DNA from: a virus
Strand: one strand, 5' to 3'
IMG/VR virus record: IMGVR_UViG_3300042691_041259
Coordinates: 1-64,000 of that record
Length of the DNA: 64,000 nt
Part shown: positions 23,708 through 33,000 of the stretch, piece by piece
Position numbering within the stretch: the stretch's first letter is position 1
Layout of the letters: every line of letters starts with the position of its first letter
The notes under the pieces: generated by a model
Databases searched by the model: none
Told to the model about the DNA's origin: nothing
The model's input: the letters and a program-made list of their open reading frames with translations, nothing else
Translations under genes and position numbers: made by a program

Positions 23708-24868
23708 TTAACTAACAATAATCGCCACAAATGGGATATCATAGTTTTGTGTATTGTGAATCCACACAGTATCTGTGTAGAAATAGTCCGTATCATAAAC
23801 GTCTTGTCCTCCGCTAATAAAGAGCATTTCACCAGCGGTTTTCCAATCAATGGCAGCTGGCGCGTATTTCTTAATCAGCTGATCCGTTCCGGAGCCTGTT
23901 CCAACTCCTTGCTTATCCACTGTGATGTTATACCCATCAATTGCTGTTACGTATGTGTATGGGTTGTCAGTTACTGCATCGATAGTTACCATATCACCTA
24001 CTTCTAGATGGTAAGCTGCAGAATTGCCTGCTGTAAGCCACTGAAAAGTTTGTGTTCCATCAAGATTCTGTTGACCAGGATCTGCAGCATCCGCATTTAC
24101 TATTATGCCTGTGAGATTAGCTCCATCCTGCTTTTTTGTATAATCATTGTTCCATGCCCATTTGAAGTTCTTTACGTTTGATAGCAAATCTCCTGAAGGA
24201 TCGGTACAACAATTACAGCTACATGTTTTTGAATCCACTCTTGCATAGTCCGCATAGAGAAAAATTGCACGGACCCTGCCTTCTGGATATTTATAGTCTC
24301 CTTGCACCAAGTTTCCTGGATGCTCATACGGTCCAGTGGCTGCGCCTGTAGAATCGTATTCCAGAATGTATTTGTATTTTGTACCTTTGGTCTTTGCTGA
24401 TACTGTAACTTCGGAAAGCTCGTTATCGCTGTACTCCGCAGTAATTAAAGCAGCTAAATCCACGTTTGCTGTTAATTCAGTAGCAAACGCCGTAGGGAAA
24501 TCCGCGTATGCTTCAACCAAAGCGTCTACTGTAAATGTGATTTGCTCGAGTTGCACACCATCTTCATCATACATTGTAAAAATGTGTGATGTGCCATCAG
24601 TAACGCCGGCATCTGTGTAGATGAATTGGTACTGCTCGTTAAGTTCCCAGTAAGCTGCAATTCCAGCAATATCAAGTTTCTTTATCTTACCCGACTTTAC
24701 TGTGAATTTTACCTCGGAGTAATTTGTTAATGGAATGAAAAAATTGCTTAGGTCAAATGCAAACATTGTGGTAATACCTTTTACCACACCCAATTTTTTA
24801 CACTCGGTAAAACGGAGTGCAAGAATGCTATAATCAGGAGGACATACTAGTTTGGGTTTTACTGACAT
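23708..24868 (-). CDS. Putative structural protein
   Basis: A 386-aa beta-rich product without a recognised family. A Cys cluster KTCSCNCCTDPSG lies near residue 220. The C-terminal part (EVGDMVTIDAV, YNITVDKQGVGTG, DTVWIHNTQNYDIPFVAIIV) looks like a virion surface domain. It stands first in a run with the paralogue pair, 10 bp from the upstream membrane protein gene. Confidence 0.45.
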   Translation of the reverse strand: MSVKPKLVCPPDYSILALRFTECKKLGVVKGITTMFAFDLSNFFIPLTNYSEVKFTVKSGKIKKLDIAGIAAYWELNEQYQFIYTDAGVTDGTSHIFTMYDEDGVQLEQITFTVDALVEAYADFPTAFATELTANVDLAALITAEYSDNELSEVTVSAKTKGTKYKYILEYDSTGAATGPYEHPGNLVQGDYKYPEGRVRAIFLYADYARVDSKTCSCNCCTDPSGDLLSNVKNFKWAWNNDYTKKQDGANLTGIIVNADAADPGQQNLDGTQTFQWLTAGNSAAYHLEVGDMVTIDAVTDNPYTYVTAIDGYNITVDKQGVGTGSGTDQLIKKYAPAAIDWKTAGEMLFISGGQDVYDTDYFYTDTVWIHNTQNYDIPFVAIIVS

Positions 24869-24878
24869 CTCGTATAAG

Positions 24879-25610
24879 TTAGTTTACACCAGGCATTACC
24901 TGGGGGTTGCCGGGTCTTCTTCTCGGCTTATTTTGAGGAGCTTCCACAATTGGCTCTATTTTTTCTACAGGCTTTATCTTAGGCTCTTTCTTTTTTCTTG
25001 GTTTCTTTTTTAGAGAATCCGTAGGATTTTTTAGAGGCTGCTGTATTTCTTCTGTCACCACTGGAAGATCTGGTTCTTCTAATGTAAAGACAATCTCAGG
25101 TTGCTTTTCTACCGCTTTCGGTTCTTCCGGTTTGGTTTCTATTACAACCTTTTGGGGAGTCTCCTCATTTTTTAATTCATTAGGACGTATGTAGTCCACC
25201 AATGACTTAATAAAGCCAAGAGCAATCAGAGGGAGAATTGCACCGCTAATAATTGATAGCACTCTCTTTTGGTAAATTAGCTCTTCCTCGTTTAAACCAA
25301 AAAGTTCAACCCACCCTTGGAAATCATGTAGATGCGTATATGCATAGAAAGTATTTCCCATCATCTGCATACATGCAAGAATAATAAAGACTCCCCATAC
25401 CATCCATTTTGACATTTTCTTTAGAGCAATCAAGGCTGCAAGTGAAGCAGCGGCTCCTATTTCAAAGGCAATAGCAAGAGATATTGCAAGCCAATCCGGA
25501 TTGCTTAGTTTAAAAAAGTCAATTACGTGAATTGTAGATATAAGACTAACTACAATGTATAGTGACACAAATGTACCTATTATGAATCCGTTTGTAATTT
25601 TGTTATTCAT
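24879..25610 (-). CDS. Four-helix membrane protein with long charged cytoplasmic tail
   Basis: A 243-aa product. Hydrophobic segments are at about 8-30, 42-63, 69-90 and 118-138. The C-terminal 95 residues are rich in Pro, Glu and Lys (PEEPKAVEKQPEIV, KKKPRKKKEPKIKP), probably disordered. A GATATATAG motif lies 27 bp upstream, so it may be expressed late. Function unknown; anchoring of assembly or lysis factors is conceivable. Confidence 0.55.
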   Translation of the reverse strand: MNNKITNGFIIGTFVSLYIVVSLISTIHVIDFFKLSNPDWLAISLAIAFEIGAAASLAALIALKKMSKWMVWGVFIILACMQMMGNTFYAYTHLHDFQGWVELFGLNEEELIYQKRVLSIISGAILPLIALGFIKSLVDYIRPNELKNEETPQKVVIETKPEEPKAVEKQPEIVFTLEEPDLPVVTEEIQQPLKNPTDSLKKKPRKKKEPKIKPVEKIEPIVEAPQNKPRRRPGNPQVMPGVN

Positions 25611-25636
25611 CTAATCAAAAGTTTATTACATTCTAA

Positions 25637-25645
25637 CTATATATC
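25637..25645 (-). promoter_or_regulatory. GATATATAG late-promoter-like motif
   Basis: GATATATAG on the minus strand, 27 bp before the ATG at 25610 and directly after a terminator, the arrangement expected of a promoter. Confidence 0.55.
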
Positions 25646-25652
25646 CACACAT

Positions 25653-25680
25653 AAAAAAGGAGAGGACCTAAGTCCTCTCC
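25653..25680 (-). terminator. Intrinsic terminator
   Basis: Minus-strand stem GGAGAGGAC, loop TTAG, GTCCTCTCC followed by six T. It ends the transcript carrying the 103-aa spanin-like gene. Confidence 0.85.
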
Positions 25681-25709
25681 TGAGATGTCGCAAAAAGATG
25701 TGAGATGGC

Positions 25710-26021
25710 TTACTTTTCGAGCGACTTGATCTCTTGATCGTATTCATTCATACGATCGTCTGGCCGAACTGCAGTTCTCACTACAGCATTCCAATCATAA
25801 AGAGTTCTTTTTGAAGAACGAAGACCTTCTATTTTGGTAAGACGTTGAACATCCTCAGTTGTTGGTCTTTGCGAAACCACCACCTGTAGGCTGTCTACTT
25901 CGTTCTTTAGACGAGTAATTTTTTTGCTGGTTGAGCAGCTATTACAAGTACTCAGCGTTGTCATCAACAGGATAACAACCAACAAAATTATTGGAGCCTT
26001 TGGATTATTGAGCAGGTTCAT
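25710..26021 (-). CDS. Single-pass coiled-coil protein, spanin-like in layout
   Basis: A 103-aa product with one N-terminal hydrophobic segment (IILLVVILLMTTLSTC, 11-26), a Cys-rich juncture (CNSCSTSKK) and a helical, charged remainder (ITRLKNEVDSLQVVV). This is the layout of inner-membrane spanins, but a lipoprotein start at the Cys is also possible. The family is not identified. Its start overlaps the end of the upstream gene by 17 bp. Confidence 0.4.
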   Translation of the reverse strand: MNLLNNPKAPIILLVVILLMTTLSTCNSCSTSKKITRLKNEVDSLQVVVSQRPTTEDVQRLTKIEGLRSSKRTLYDWNAVVRTAVRPDDRMNEYDQEIKSLEK

Positions 26022-26565
26022 GTTCCATTTCCATTTTTTGGCCTACTGGCATTTCTTCAAAGTCAGCACCGGCTTCAAGTGAACCTTGGCGCATCATCAA
26101 ATCATTTACCTTTTCACGGTCAGCTTTTACTCGTGAAAGCGCTTCGCCAACTGGCTTGATTAAATGATCGTGGAAATATGTAGCCTTTTCCAAACCTACA
26201 CCTTCTACTTTGTTGATGAAAAACCACAGAGCTTCAAGAGGCAATACTTGCAAAAAGAGTTCTTTACCTTCTTGCGCTTTATCAATAGCCTTTTGAATTT
26301 CTTTTGTCATTTCAACAATACCTACCGCCTCGGTAAATTTCCACTGTGCTTCGTTCTTTACAAAGTCCAACAGTTTTTGGCCAGCTGCCGCGCCGCCTTG
26401 AACAATATAGTACTTGGTTTCAATTTCCTTGTGACGTGAGTCAATTTCTTTTTGGAGCTCAGCAGCCATTTGTGCACGCTCCTCTTTAGAAAGTTTTGAG
26501 ACTGGAGTTTGTCCGTCAGATTTCATTACTTTCATTGTGGGAATTTCGGTTTCTTTCTTTGACAT
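26005..26565 (-). CDS. Hypothetical helical protein
   Basis: A 186-aa product, almost wholly helical (KEERAQMAAELQKEIDSRHK, ALSRVKADREKVNDL) with a hydrophobic middle (LPLEALWFFINKVEGV) and an acidic tail. No family recognised. Its leader carries GAATATAAC about 20 bp upstream. Confidence 0.45.
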   Translation of the reverse strand: MSKKETEIPTMKVMKSDGQTPVSKLSKEERAQMAAELQKEIDSRHKEIETKYYIVQGGAAAGQKLLDFVKNEAQWKFTEAVGIVEMTKEIQKAIDKAQEGKELFLQVLPLEALWFFINKVEGVGLEKATYFHDHLIKPVGEALSRVKADREKVNDLMMRQGSLEAGADFEEMPVGQKMEMEHEPAQ

Positions 26566-26610
26566 AATAGTTGTTATTTATGGTGTTATATTCTTGTGAT
26601 GTAAAAAGTT

Positions 26611-27024
26611 TCAAAAAAACAGAGACATTATTTCGTTCCAATATGCAGAGAGCAAAATTGTTCCAGTAATAATACAGAAAAGCCTACTGATGACTCTCCA
26701 AAGCGTAAACCATTTGAAAATTTGGTAATACACTACTAAATGAGAATCTGTATCGGGAATTTTTTCCACAGACACAGACATTACTTCAGCCAGCCCCATT
26801 GATGCTATGTATTTGTTAACCGGCCCTAGGCGATCCAACATTTTCATAGTGATCATTTGCTCATCATCACCCTTGTCGGCTGTTGTTGGATTAAGCACTG
26901 TATAGATTCTGTAGAGCCAATCATGACGCAGACCAAACCTCATCCAATCTGGGGAATTTCTACGTGCTTTTACCTCTTTGCGAATAAGATAGAAAGCTTT
27001 TACATCAAAAAAGAATTTTCTCAT
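26611..27024 (-). CDS. Hypothetical protein with C-terminal membrane helix
   Basis: A 137-aa product: a basic N-terminus (YLIRKEVKARRNSPDWM), a soluble middle, then WFTLWRVISRLFCIITGTIL as a probable membrane segment near the C-terminus. It overlaps the sigma factor stop by 4 bp (ATGA), so it is translated together with it and might act on the sigma factor; anti-sigma function is only a suggestion from position. Confidence 0.45.
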   Translation of the reverse strand: MRKFFFDVKAFYLIRKEVKARRNSPDWMRFGLRHDWLYRIYTVLNPTTADKGDDEQMITMKMLDRLGPVNKYIASMGLAEVMSVSVEKIPDTDSHLVVYYQIFKWFTLWRVISRLFCIITGTILLSAYWNEIMSLFF

Positions 27025-27644
27025 TCTCCAATTTTTTGTTGTTCATACGACTTAATCACTTCTGGATACTTTTCCAATAGAGACTTTCGAAGTAACTCGC
27101 GGCCTTTACGAATGCGAGTCCTAACAGTGTTTTGTTTCCACCCGAGTTCTACAGATATATCCTCGTATTTTTTCTTTTCAATTTCGCGTTTTTCCATAAC
27201 CACTCGGTAGGTTTCAGGAAGATTAGAAATTTCCTCAATTGCAAAATCATATAGAAGATCTGCTGCGTGAAGATTCTCAGGTTCAACCTCGTATCGAGGT
27301 ATTTGCAATCCGGTCTTAGAATCCATATTTACTCCGCGTTCTTCCATTGCTTGAATTGAATAGTTTCTGCGAGTATGACGAAGCATAAGTAAAGCCTCGT
27401 TACGAGCTATACGATAGATCCAAGTACTGAAATTCCAATACGGATCATACATATGTATTTTAGTCCATACCTTAGCAAATGTATTCGCCATGGCTTCTTC
27501 ACGATCATCGGAAGACGGCAATAATTCTCTGAGGTAATAATTGATACTTGGCTTCATTCGGTGATAAATTCGATTGAAGTCGCTTTCAGATCGGCTGTTA
27601 AAAAAAGCCATTCCTAATTCTTGCAGTGCAGATGTTTTATTCAT
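27021..27644 (-). CDS. ECF-type sigma-70 family RNA polymerase sigma factor
   Basis: Start taken at the ATG at 27644 (MNKTSALQELGMAF), since the longer frame (MYYFYP...) is translated promoter box; 207 aa. Region 2 is ANTFAKVWTKIHMYDPYWNF then STWIYRIARNEALLML, the core-binding and -10-reading part; region 4 is a helix-turn-helix (YEDISVELGWKQNTVRTRIR). Region 3 is absent, as in ECF sigmas. It is expressed from bipartite element copy 7 and would redirect host RNA polymerase to a phage promoter class. Confidence 0.88.
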   Translation of the reverse strand: MNKTSALQELGMAFFNSRSESDFNRIYHRMKPSINYYLRELLPSSDDREEAMANTFAKVWTKIHMYDPYWNFSTWIYRIARNEALLMLRHTRRNYSIQAMEERGVNMDSKTGLQIPRYEVEPENLHAADLLYDFAIEEISNLPETYRVVMEKREIEKKKYEDISVELGWKQNTVRTRIRKGRELLRKSLLEKYPEVIKSYEQQKIGE

Positions 27645-27658
27645 TAGTATTTTTTTGT

Positions 27659-27718
27659 TAGGATAAAAATAATACAAAAAAACCCAAAAGTAAAATCTTT
27701 TGGCTGAAAGTTATTAAC
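27659..27718 (-). promoter_or_regulatory. Bipartite promoter-like element with terminator hairpin, copy 7
   Basis: GTTAATAAC (27718-27710), 34-bp spacer, GTATTATTTTTATCCTA (27675-27659), 14 bp before the sigma factor ATG. The spacer holds a CCAAAAG/CTTTTGG stem followed by seven T, terminating the dCMP deaminase transcript. Confidence 0.72.
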
Positions 27719-27722
27719 AAAA

Positions 27723-28187
27723 TTATTTTATCTGGTTGTAGTAGTCTTCGTAAAGCTTTTCAATGTTTCCTGACAAAACTCCGTAATTTTCTAACATTGA
27801 AAGATGAGAGGTCTCACGGTATTCTTTTATCCAATAGACCCATCTAAATCCTGCGTTGACTAATACCTTTGAACACACGCTACATGGTGAATGCGTAAGA
27901 ATTACAATATAGTTTTCGGGATCATGTTCCCGAAACTTTGCTATCATATTTACTTCAGCATGTATGAATCCTGAACCGCCAGGTTCAAGTGACTCTTCCT
28001 CTGTTCCGGTTCGAGGATTGACAGAAGCGCCAGGGTAAGAACCATTGTAGCCAAAGGAAGCAATTTTTTGAAATTTCCTATGGACTGCAATGGCTCCTAC
28101 CTTTAATGTGGACGCTGTCGAGAGTTCTGAAATGTGCTCCAATATAGAGACAAAAGTGTCTACTTTTTGTATAATTCTTGGAGTCAT
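27723..28187 (-). CDS. dCMP deaminase
   Basis: A 154-aa zinc deaminase that converts dCMP to dUMP, the substrate of the thymidylate synthase at 9039. The zinc site is His76-Ala-Glu78 (FIHAEVNM) and Pro101-Cys102-x-x-Cys105 (SPCSVCSK). KVGAIAVHRKFQKIASFGYN near the N-terminus is the usual substrate-binding block. It is close in arrangement to T4 cd, slightly shorter. It ends at the terminator inside copy 7. Confidence 0.92.
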   Translation of the reverse strand: MTPRIIQKVDTFVSILEHISELSTASTLKVGAIAVHRKFQKIASFGYNGSYPGASVNPRTGTEEESLEPGGSGFIHAEVNMIAKFREHDPENYIVILTHSPCSVCSKVLVNAGFRWVYWIKEYRETSHLSMLENYGVLSGNIEKLYEDYYNQIK

Positions 28188-28193
28188 TTAATC

Positions 28194-28493
28194 TTAGGCT
28201 GTTTGCTCTTCAGCCACCTGGGCTTTAGCCGGTTCTTCTGATTGTGGGCCTTCTGTTTCCGTTACTTCGTTTACCAATTTAGGCATTGCTTCAAAAATAT
28301 GAGCAACATCACGGTACGACATTTCGCCAAGGAAGCCAACAATGGCATTCGATTCGCTTTCGGTGTAAACATTGCCTTCACGCTTTACAAGCTTCATGAT
28401 TGCATGTACTTGTGAAAAACTTAATTTTGTCAACGCTTCGGTTGCCATAGCCTTAAACTCAGGCTTAAATTCAAATCTACGTTCTTTATTCAT
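28194..28493 (-). CDS. Hypothetical 99-aa protein
   Basis: No family recognised. Helical N-terminal 75 residues (ALTKLSFSQVHAIMKLVKRE) and an acidic, Ala/Glu-rich tail. A TATAAACA sequence within GAATATAAACA lies about 20 bp upstream. It is 6 bp from the dCMP deaminase start, so co-transcribed. Confidence 0.5.
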   Translation of the reverse strand: MNKERRFEFKPEFKAMATEALTKLSFSQVHAIMKLVKREGNVYTESESNAIVGFLGEMSYRDVAHIFEAMPKLVNEVTETEGPQSEEPAKAQVAEEQTA

Positions 28494-28518
28494 ATCGGTT
28501 TTTATTTATGTTTATATT

Positions 28519-29052
28519 CTAAACGTGCAAAAAGTTTTCCTGTCGCATGAGAATTTTTATCAATTCTTCATATGATTCTTCAGTACCATCAATACAAAAG
28601 TCCCAGTCTTTGAAACCTTCAAAGTCTTTTTCATCTGCCACGAATCTTCTTAAGGATTCTGTTGGATCATCACCTCTCTTTTGGATTCGTTCATAGCGAA
28701 TCTCGAGAGGAGTGTCCACATATACTACAAATAGATGATCACGGCCTATGAGCTTTCGGTATTTCTGAAGACCGCGTGGAGTAACGATTGAAAGATTGGT
28801 TCTGTTATACTCCTCTTTTGTTATTCCATAATACCAGTCATTAAATACGTCGTACTCAAGCATACTATCGTCCTCAATACTTTTTTCAAATGCGCCTTCG
28901 GAAACAAAATAGTAGTCAACACCATTAACCTCATAGTTTCTTGGATCTCTTGATGTTGTAGTTATGGCTGACCGCGTAAGACCTTTTTCCTGTAGCATTT
29001 TTGAAAGGGTGCTTTTCCCTGAACAAGATTTACCAATTAAGATTACTCTCAT
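28519..29052 (-). CDS. Guanylate kinase-like P-loop kinase
   Basis: A 177-aa nucleotide kinase. The P-loop is GKSCSGKST (7-15). TTTSRDPRNYEVNGVDYYFV (32-51) matches the GMP-binding block of guanylate kinases (TTTTRxPRxxExxGxDYxFV), and SIVTPRGLQKYRKLIG with FVVYVDTP follows. It probably phosphorylates dGMP or GMP and completes the nucleotide-supply set with ThyA and dCMP deaminase. It overlaps the upstream membrane-protein gene by 4 bp. Confidence 0.85.
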   Translation of the reverse strand: MRVILIGKSCSGKSTLSKMLQEKGLTRSAITTTSRDPRNYEVNGVDYYFVSEGAFEKSIEDDSMLEYDVFNDWYYGITKEEYNRTNLSIVTPRGLQKYRKLIGRDHLFVVYVDTPLEIRYERIQKRGDDPTESLRRFVADEKDFEGFKDWDFCIDGTEESYEELIKILMRQENFLHV

Positions 29053-29363
29053 TTTTTTTCCTCCGGCTTCTTAATGTACGGATCCACTAGGAACATTGAT
29101 AACGAACGGATCCCTGCCAAGATGCCGGCAGTTTGCCAAAAACTAACGGTTGGAAATTGGAATGCCAAAACACAGCAATGCCAACCTAACCATATCAATC
29201 CGGCCAACGCCGCTAGTTTTAGTATTGCTAATGTGATAGTTCCCATAAGGCTGCCAAAAGCATATGCAGCATCAATGGTACCCACGCTTTTTTCTTTTTT
29301 CATTTCATCAATTTTATTTCTAACGCGATCTGTTAGAATGTTGTCTATATTATTGTAATCCAT
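29049..29363 (-). CDS. Two-helix membrane protein
   Basis: A 104-aa product with hydrophobic segments near 41-72 (ITLAILKLAALAGLIWLGWH) and 74-96. The termini are charged. The ATG is preceded directly by TATAAATATC (motif at 29366-29373). No family recognised. Confidence 0.5.
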   Translation of the reverse strand: MDYNNIDNILTDRVRNKIDEMKKEKSVGTIDAAYAFGSLMGTITLAILKLAALAGLIWLGWHCCVLAFQFPTVSFWQTAGILAGIRSLSMFLVDPYIKKPEEKK

Positions 29364-29365
29364 GA

Positions 29366-29373
29366 TATTTATA
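29366..29373 (-). promoter_or_regulatory. TATAAATA, T4-late-promoter-like motif
   Basis: GAATATAAATATC on the minus strand ends 2 bp before the ATG at 29363; the identical 13-mer recurs before the gp44 gene (51164-51171). So close to the start codon it may be a translation-initiation leader instead of a promoter. The remaining 29374-29528 gap has no gene; it contains the inverted repeat CTCTATGATATAGAG (29435-29449). Confidence 0.3.
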
Positions 29374-29528
29374 TTCTAATGGGTGAAAAAAGTTCTCCAA
29401 AAATATAAAACAAAAATAGGTTCTGACATGTATGCTCTATGATATAGAGTGATCATAGATCAACTTTAAATAGTGTGTAATATGAATCTTTAAACGGTAT
29501 TGCCAAATGTCACAGAATGACACCGGTG

Positions 29529-29723
29529 TTACTCATCTTCTGGGAGATCCAGACCGGCATCCTTAATGCCAGGTTTAAAGTGATTAGTCATATTATGAAA
29601 ATACGACTTTGTAAGCGCAAACCCTTTATCGCCTTTTGCAGGCTTTACCAGATATTTAGGAGGAGGCCAATTGTCCGTGCTGGATTTGTCAAACTCCTCA
29701 AATGTTTTTGTGTATTTACTCAT
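29529..29723 (-). CDS. Hypothetical 64-aa protein
   Basis: I start at the ATG at 29723 (MSKYTKTFEEFDKSSTDN); the longer frame upstream is the wrong frame of the coiled-coil gene. The product is soluble with a Pro-rich segment (NWPPPKYLVKPAKG) and an acidic end. It overlaps the upstream gene by 8 bp. No family recognised. Confidence 0.45.
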   Translation of the reverse strand: MSKYTKTFEEFDKSSTDNWPPPKYLVKPAKGDKGFALTKSYFHNMTNHFKPGIKDAGLDLPEDE

Positions 29724-30045
29724 GATTATTTCGTGGAATTCTTTTCCTAGTTTCTGAAATACTCTTTGCAGCCTCCAATTCTTTTTTCTTAGCAAGCAGC
29801 TCGTTCTTCTGCATTTCAAGTTTTGCAACTCGAATGTCGAGATCATAGATCTGTCTGCCAATCCCGTCCTTTTCTCGGGAGGCGGTGTTTCTTTTTTCCG
29901 CAAGTTCTTCTATCAGAGCTAACAGCTCTGCGTTACCTGCTATTGTTTTGTCAGCCTGCTGCTTTTCGTTGTCAAGAGGCTTATCGGCTTCTTTAACCGC
30001 TTGCTTACCAGACTTCCAGTCTTTAAAATTAGTGAATCTTGCCAT
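29716..30045 (-). CDS. Coiled-coil protein
   Basis: A 109-aa product. MARFTNFKDWKSGKQAVKE is followed by a long heptad-rich helix (ELLALIEELAEKRNTASREK, IRVAKLEMQKNELLAKKKEL). It lies 27 bp downstream of the tape-measure candidate, so a tail-assembly role is possible. No family recognised. Confidence 0.5.
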   Translation of the reverse strand: MARFTNFKDWKSGKQAVKEADKPLDNEKQQADKTIAGNAELLALIEELAEKRNTASREKDGIGRQIYDLDIRVAKLEMQKNELLAKKKELEAAKSISETRKRIPRNNHE

Positions 30046-30072
30046 TTGTTCTATTTATTCATTAAGTGTTTA

Positions 30073-33000
30073 TTACATTCGTGTACCCGGTTCAATGCTA
30101 GTAATATGAACATCCATACTTGTTGGGAATTTTATCGCGCTGGCGATAGCATTTGCAAGCTTTACATAATCAATTTGCGGCTGTGGAGGCGGAACATTTT
30201 TGCCTGCTGTTTGCTTTTCAATTGCTGTTTTCTTTTCAGCAAGAGAAGGGCCTTTTGCTGCGCCAACTGCCGTATTAACTACGCCCGTGTTATCTGCCGA
30301 ACCGTAGGCCGCATTGATTGCATTATTTGCTGTAGTGACATTTGCTGCAAAAGTTGTTGGATTTGCAGTGCTTAGAGTCAACAATGAAGTAGTCCATTCT
30401 TTAAATGCAAAAATACCGTCAGGCTGCATAAGGCTAAAGTTCTCCGCAAAGACTCTCATGTCTTTTGCCATCTTACCAAAAGAATTGGTAAACTTGGTAA
30501 ACGGATCTGCTGCTTCAGCAAGCCTTAAGATTTCATCAGTAAACTGTTTTAAGTGCGACCTCTTCTGCATGTCCTTTGGGTTCATGGTAGTAATAGTAAA
30601 CAGACCGTTGAACGCAGTTTTAGAATCTTCACCAAATTGCTTTGGGTTAGCGCTAAGGAACAATTTCATATAATCCGGGAACTTTAATAAGTTTTCCAGA
30701 GTTTGGTTCATTAAGGCAGAACCTGTAAGGGTTGATTGAATCTGCTCAGGAGTATTGTCACGTGTGTACGTTGAAACTATTGAAGTTACGCTATACTTTA
30801 AGTGTTCTCCTATACCCCAAAGAGCGCTGTTCTTATACTCGGAATACAGTCCTCCGCCTAAACTGTCAACGCTAAACAATTTAAAGAAAGCATTATAGAG
30901 ACCGTTGGCCGATTCCTCAAGAGCTAATGCAAATGTTTTTGCGGCATTTGCAGCATCGGTAATTTGTGAAGTGGTATTTACTACTCCAAAAGTTTGAACC
31001 AGACGGCCTACCAAGTTTTCTATGCTTGTGGTTACACCTATAAGTCCGCTGTTTACGCCATACGCCTCTTTATAGAAAGGCGCGCCTTCCATATCCACTT
31101 TAAACAGACTTTGATAACCAGAAGAAACATAATCAGCAAAACTTTTAAACGCTTCTCCAAATGTTTTGAAGACGTTAAAGTCGCCGATAAGCTTTAGGTT
31201 ATTTCCTATTGAAAGGCTTAGTCCCGCGGTTGCAGCATTGATTCTCCAGGTTAAAGTATCCAGATTCTTATCCTCTAGACCCGACTGGATTTCTGCAAAT
31301 TTCTTCATTGGATCTGTAAAGCCTCCCAAAAATTTGCCTATCAGCTCGGGATTTTCTCCCAATGATTCGTTTAAGCTTTCAATCTGACCCAGAACAGTTT
31401 CATTGGAAATTGCACCAAGAACTCGTGTAATTACTTGTCCGATTGTTGTAACAACATCATCAAGTCTTACAAAGTCATTTTCATAATAAATTGGCTTTCC
31501 ATCCTTGTCATACCCTTTAATCTTTTTGATCTTATCAGGGTTAGAAAAAATGCTAAGCGATTCTGCAACGCTTCCAAGTATGGATCCAATAACGTTGCCA
31601 ACTCCGGTCATCTGCTCAGGATCGCCCTCGTAATCTTCAAGTTTTACAGAGGCATCAGCAAATGCAAACATCAACTGCTGCATTGCACTTGCAAAGTTTC
31701 CAATAGACTTTGTTCCATCTATTGGCGTTCCATACAGCGGACGTCCTTGTTTATCATAACCTGTGATAACTGGAATAGCGGACAGATTAGCAAAAATACC
31801 AATGCCACTTGCAACCTTGGAAATTATTTCGCCAAGTTGCACTCCAAGAGCAATACCTTTTTCTACTGGTGAAGAACCCGTGTATTCACCAGTTAGCATT
31901 TTCATAACCGATCCTCCAATAGAGAACGGCTTGCTGTCGGTGATGTATTCACCAAGAGTTATGAATGGCTTAATTATTGAAAGTTCGCCGTCTGTTCCAA
32001 AAAGCTGCTGGAATTGTTTAACCGCTTCTGCTACGTTTGCTTGAGTAGCCTCATATAAAGGCTGCCCGTTTTGATCATAGCCAATAAGTTTTGGAATACT
32101 TTGAAGAGAAGCAAACGAACCAATTCCTTGAGCTACTGATGATAACACTGCACCAATTTGTCCCGCGGCTGAAATGCCTCGTTCAAATGGAGTAGCTCCT
32201 AAATTTACTCCAGTAATTAGAGAAAGTAGCGATGGAATGGATGAATTTTTCTCTGCTATTCTTAAGAACGGATCAATAATAGAGCTGTCGCCTTCGCCAA
32301 AAAGCATTTTGATATTTTCTAATGCCCTTTCAACATTGGCGGTTTCTGATTTAGAATAGATTGGCTGGCCTTTAGAATCATAGCCTATTACTTTTGGGAT
32401 ATTCTGTAAATTAGCAAATGCTCCAATTCCTTGTGCAATACTGGACAATACTTTTCCAATATCGCCAGCCGCAGAAATACCTCGTTGGAATGGGGTTCTG
32501 CCAAAGTCATTTCCAATCAAAATGCTTAGTAACGATCCTTGTCCGGCTCCAACCGCAGGATTATTTGCAAGATCTATAAACGGCGCAACTACACTGTATT
32601 CACCGGTAACGGATAGCGCTTTGTTAATGTTCTTTAAAGCACTGTCCAGATTAACCTTTTCAGTATCCGAAAACTTAGGATTCCCTTCCTTATCGTAACC
32701 GATAAGCTTTGGAATGTTTTCCAAATTAGCCCAAGCGCCTACGCCTTGTGCAACATTAGATAAAACCTTACCAATATCCGCTGCAGCAGAAATACCTCGC
32801 TGGAATGGAGTTCTTCCAAAGTCGTTTCCTACCAAAATACTCAGTACCGATCCTTGGCCTGTGCTAAGAACATCGGGATTTTTTCCAAGATCAATAAACG
32901 GTTGAATGATTCCTGGCATATATCTTATGATATTATCCAGTGCCTTTTCAACGTCAGCAGTTCGACCTTCATCAAATATCGGATTGCCGTCCTTATCGTA

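Noticed and set aside
24285-24292. Another TATAAATA match on the minus strand
   Set aside because: It lies in the middle of the 386-aa structural gene with no gene start downstream at a suitable distance, so it is probably chance.
27645-27677. N-terminal MYYFYP extension of the ECF sigma (and MYYFYT before the gene at 51933)
   Set aside because: The codons are the GTATTATTTTTAT box of the bipartite element read as protein; both genes have good later ATGs.
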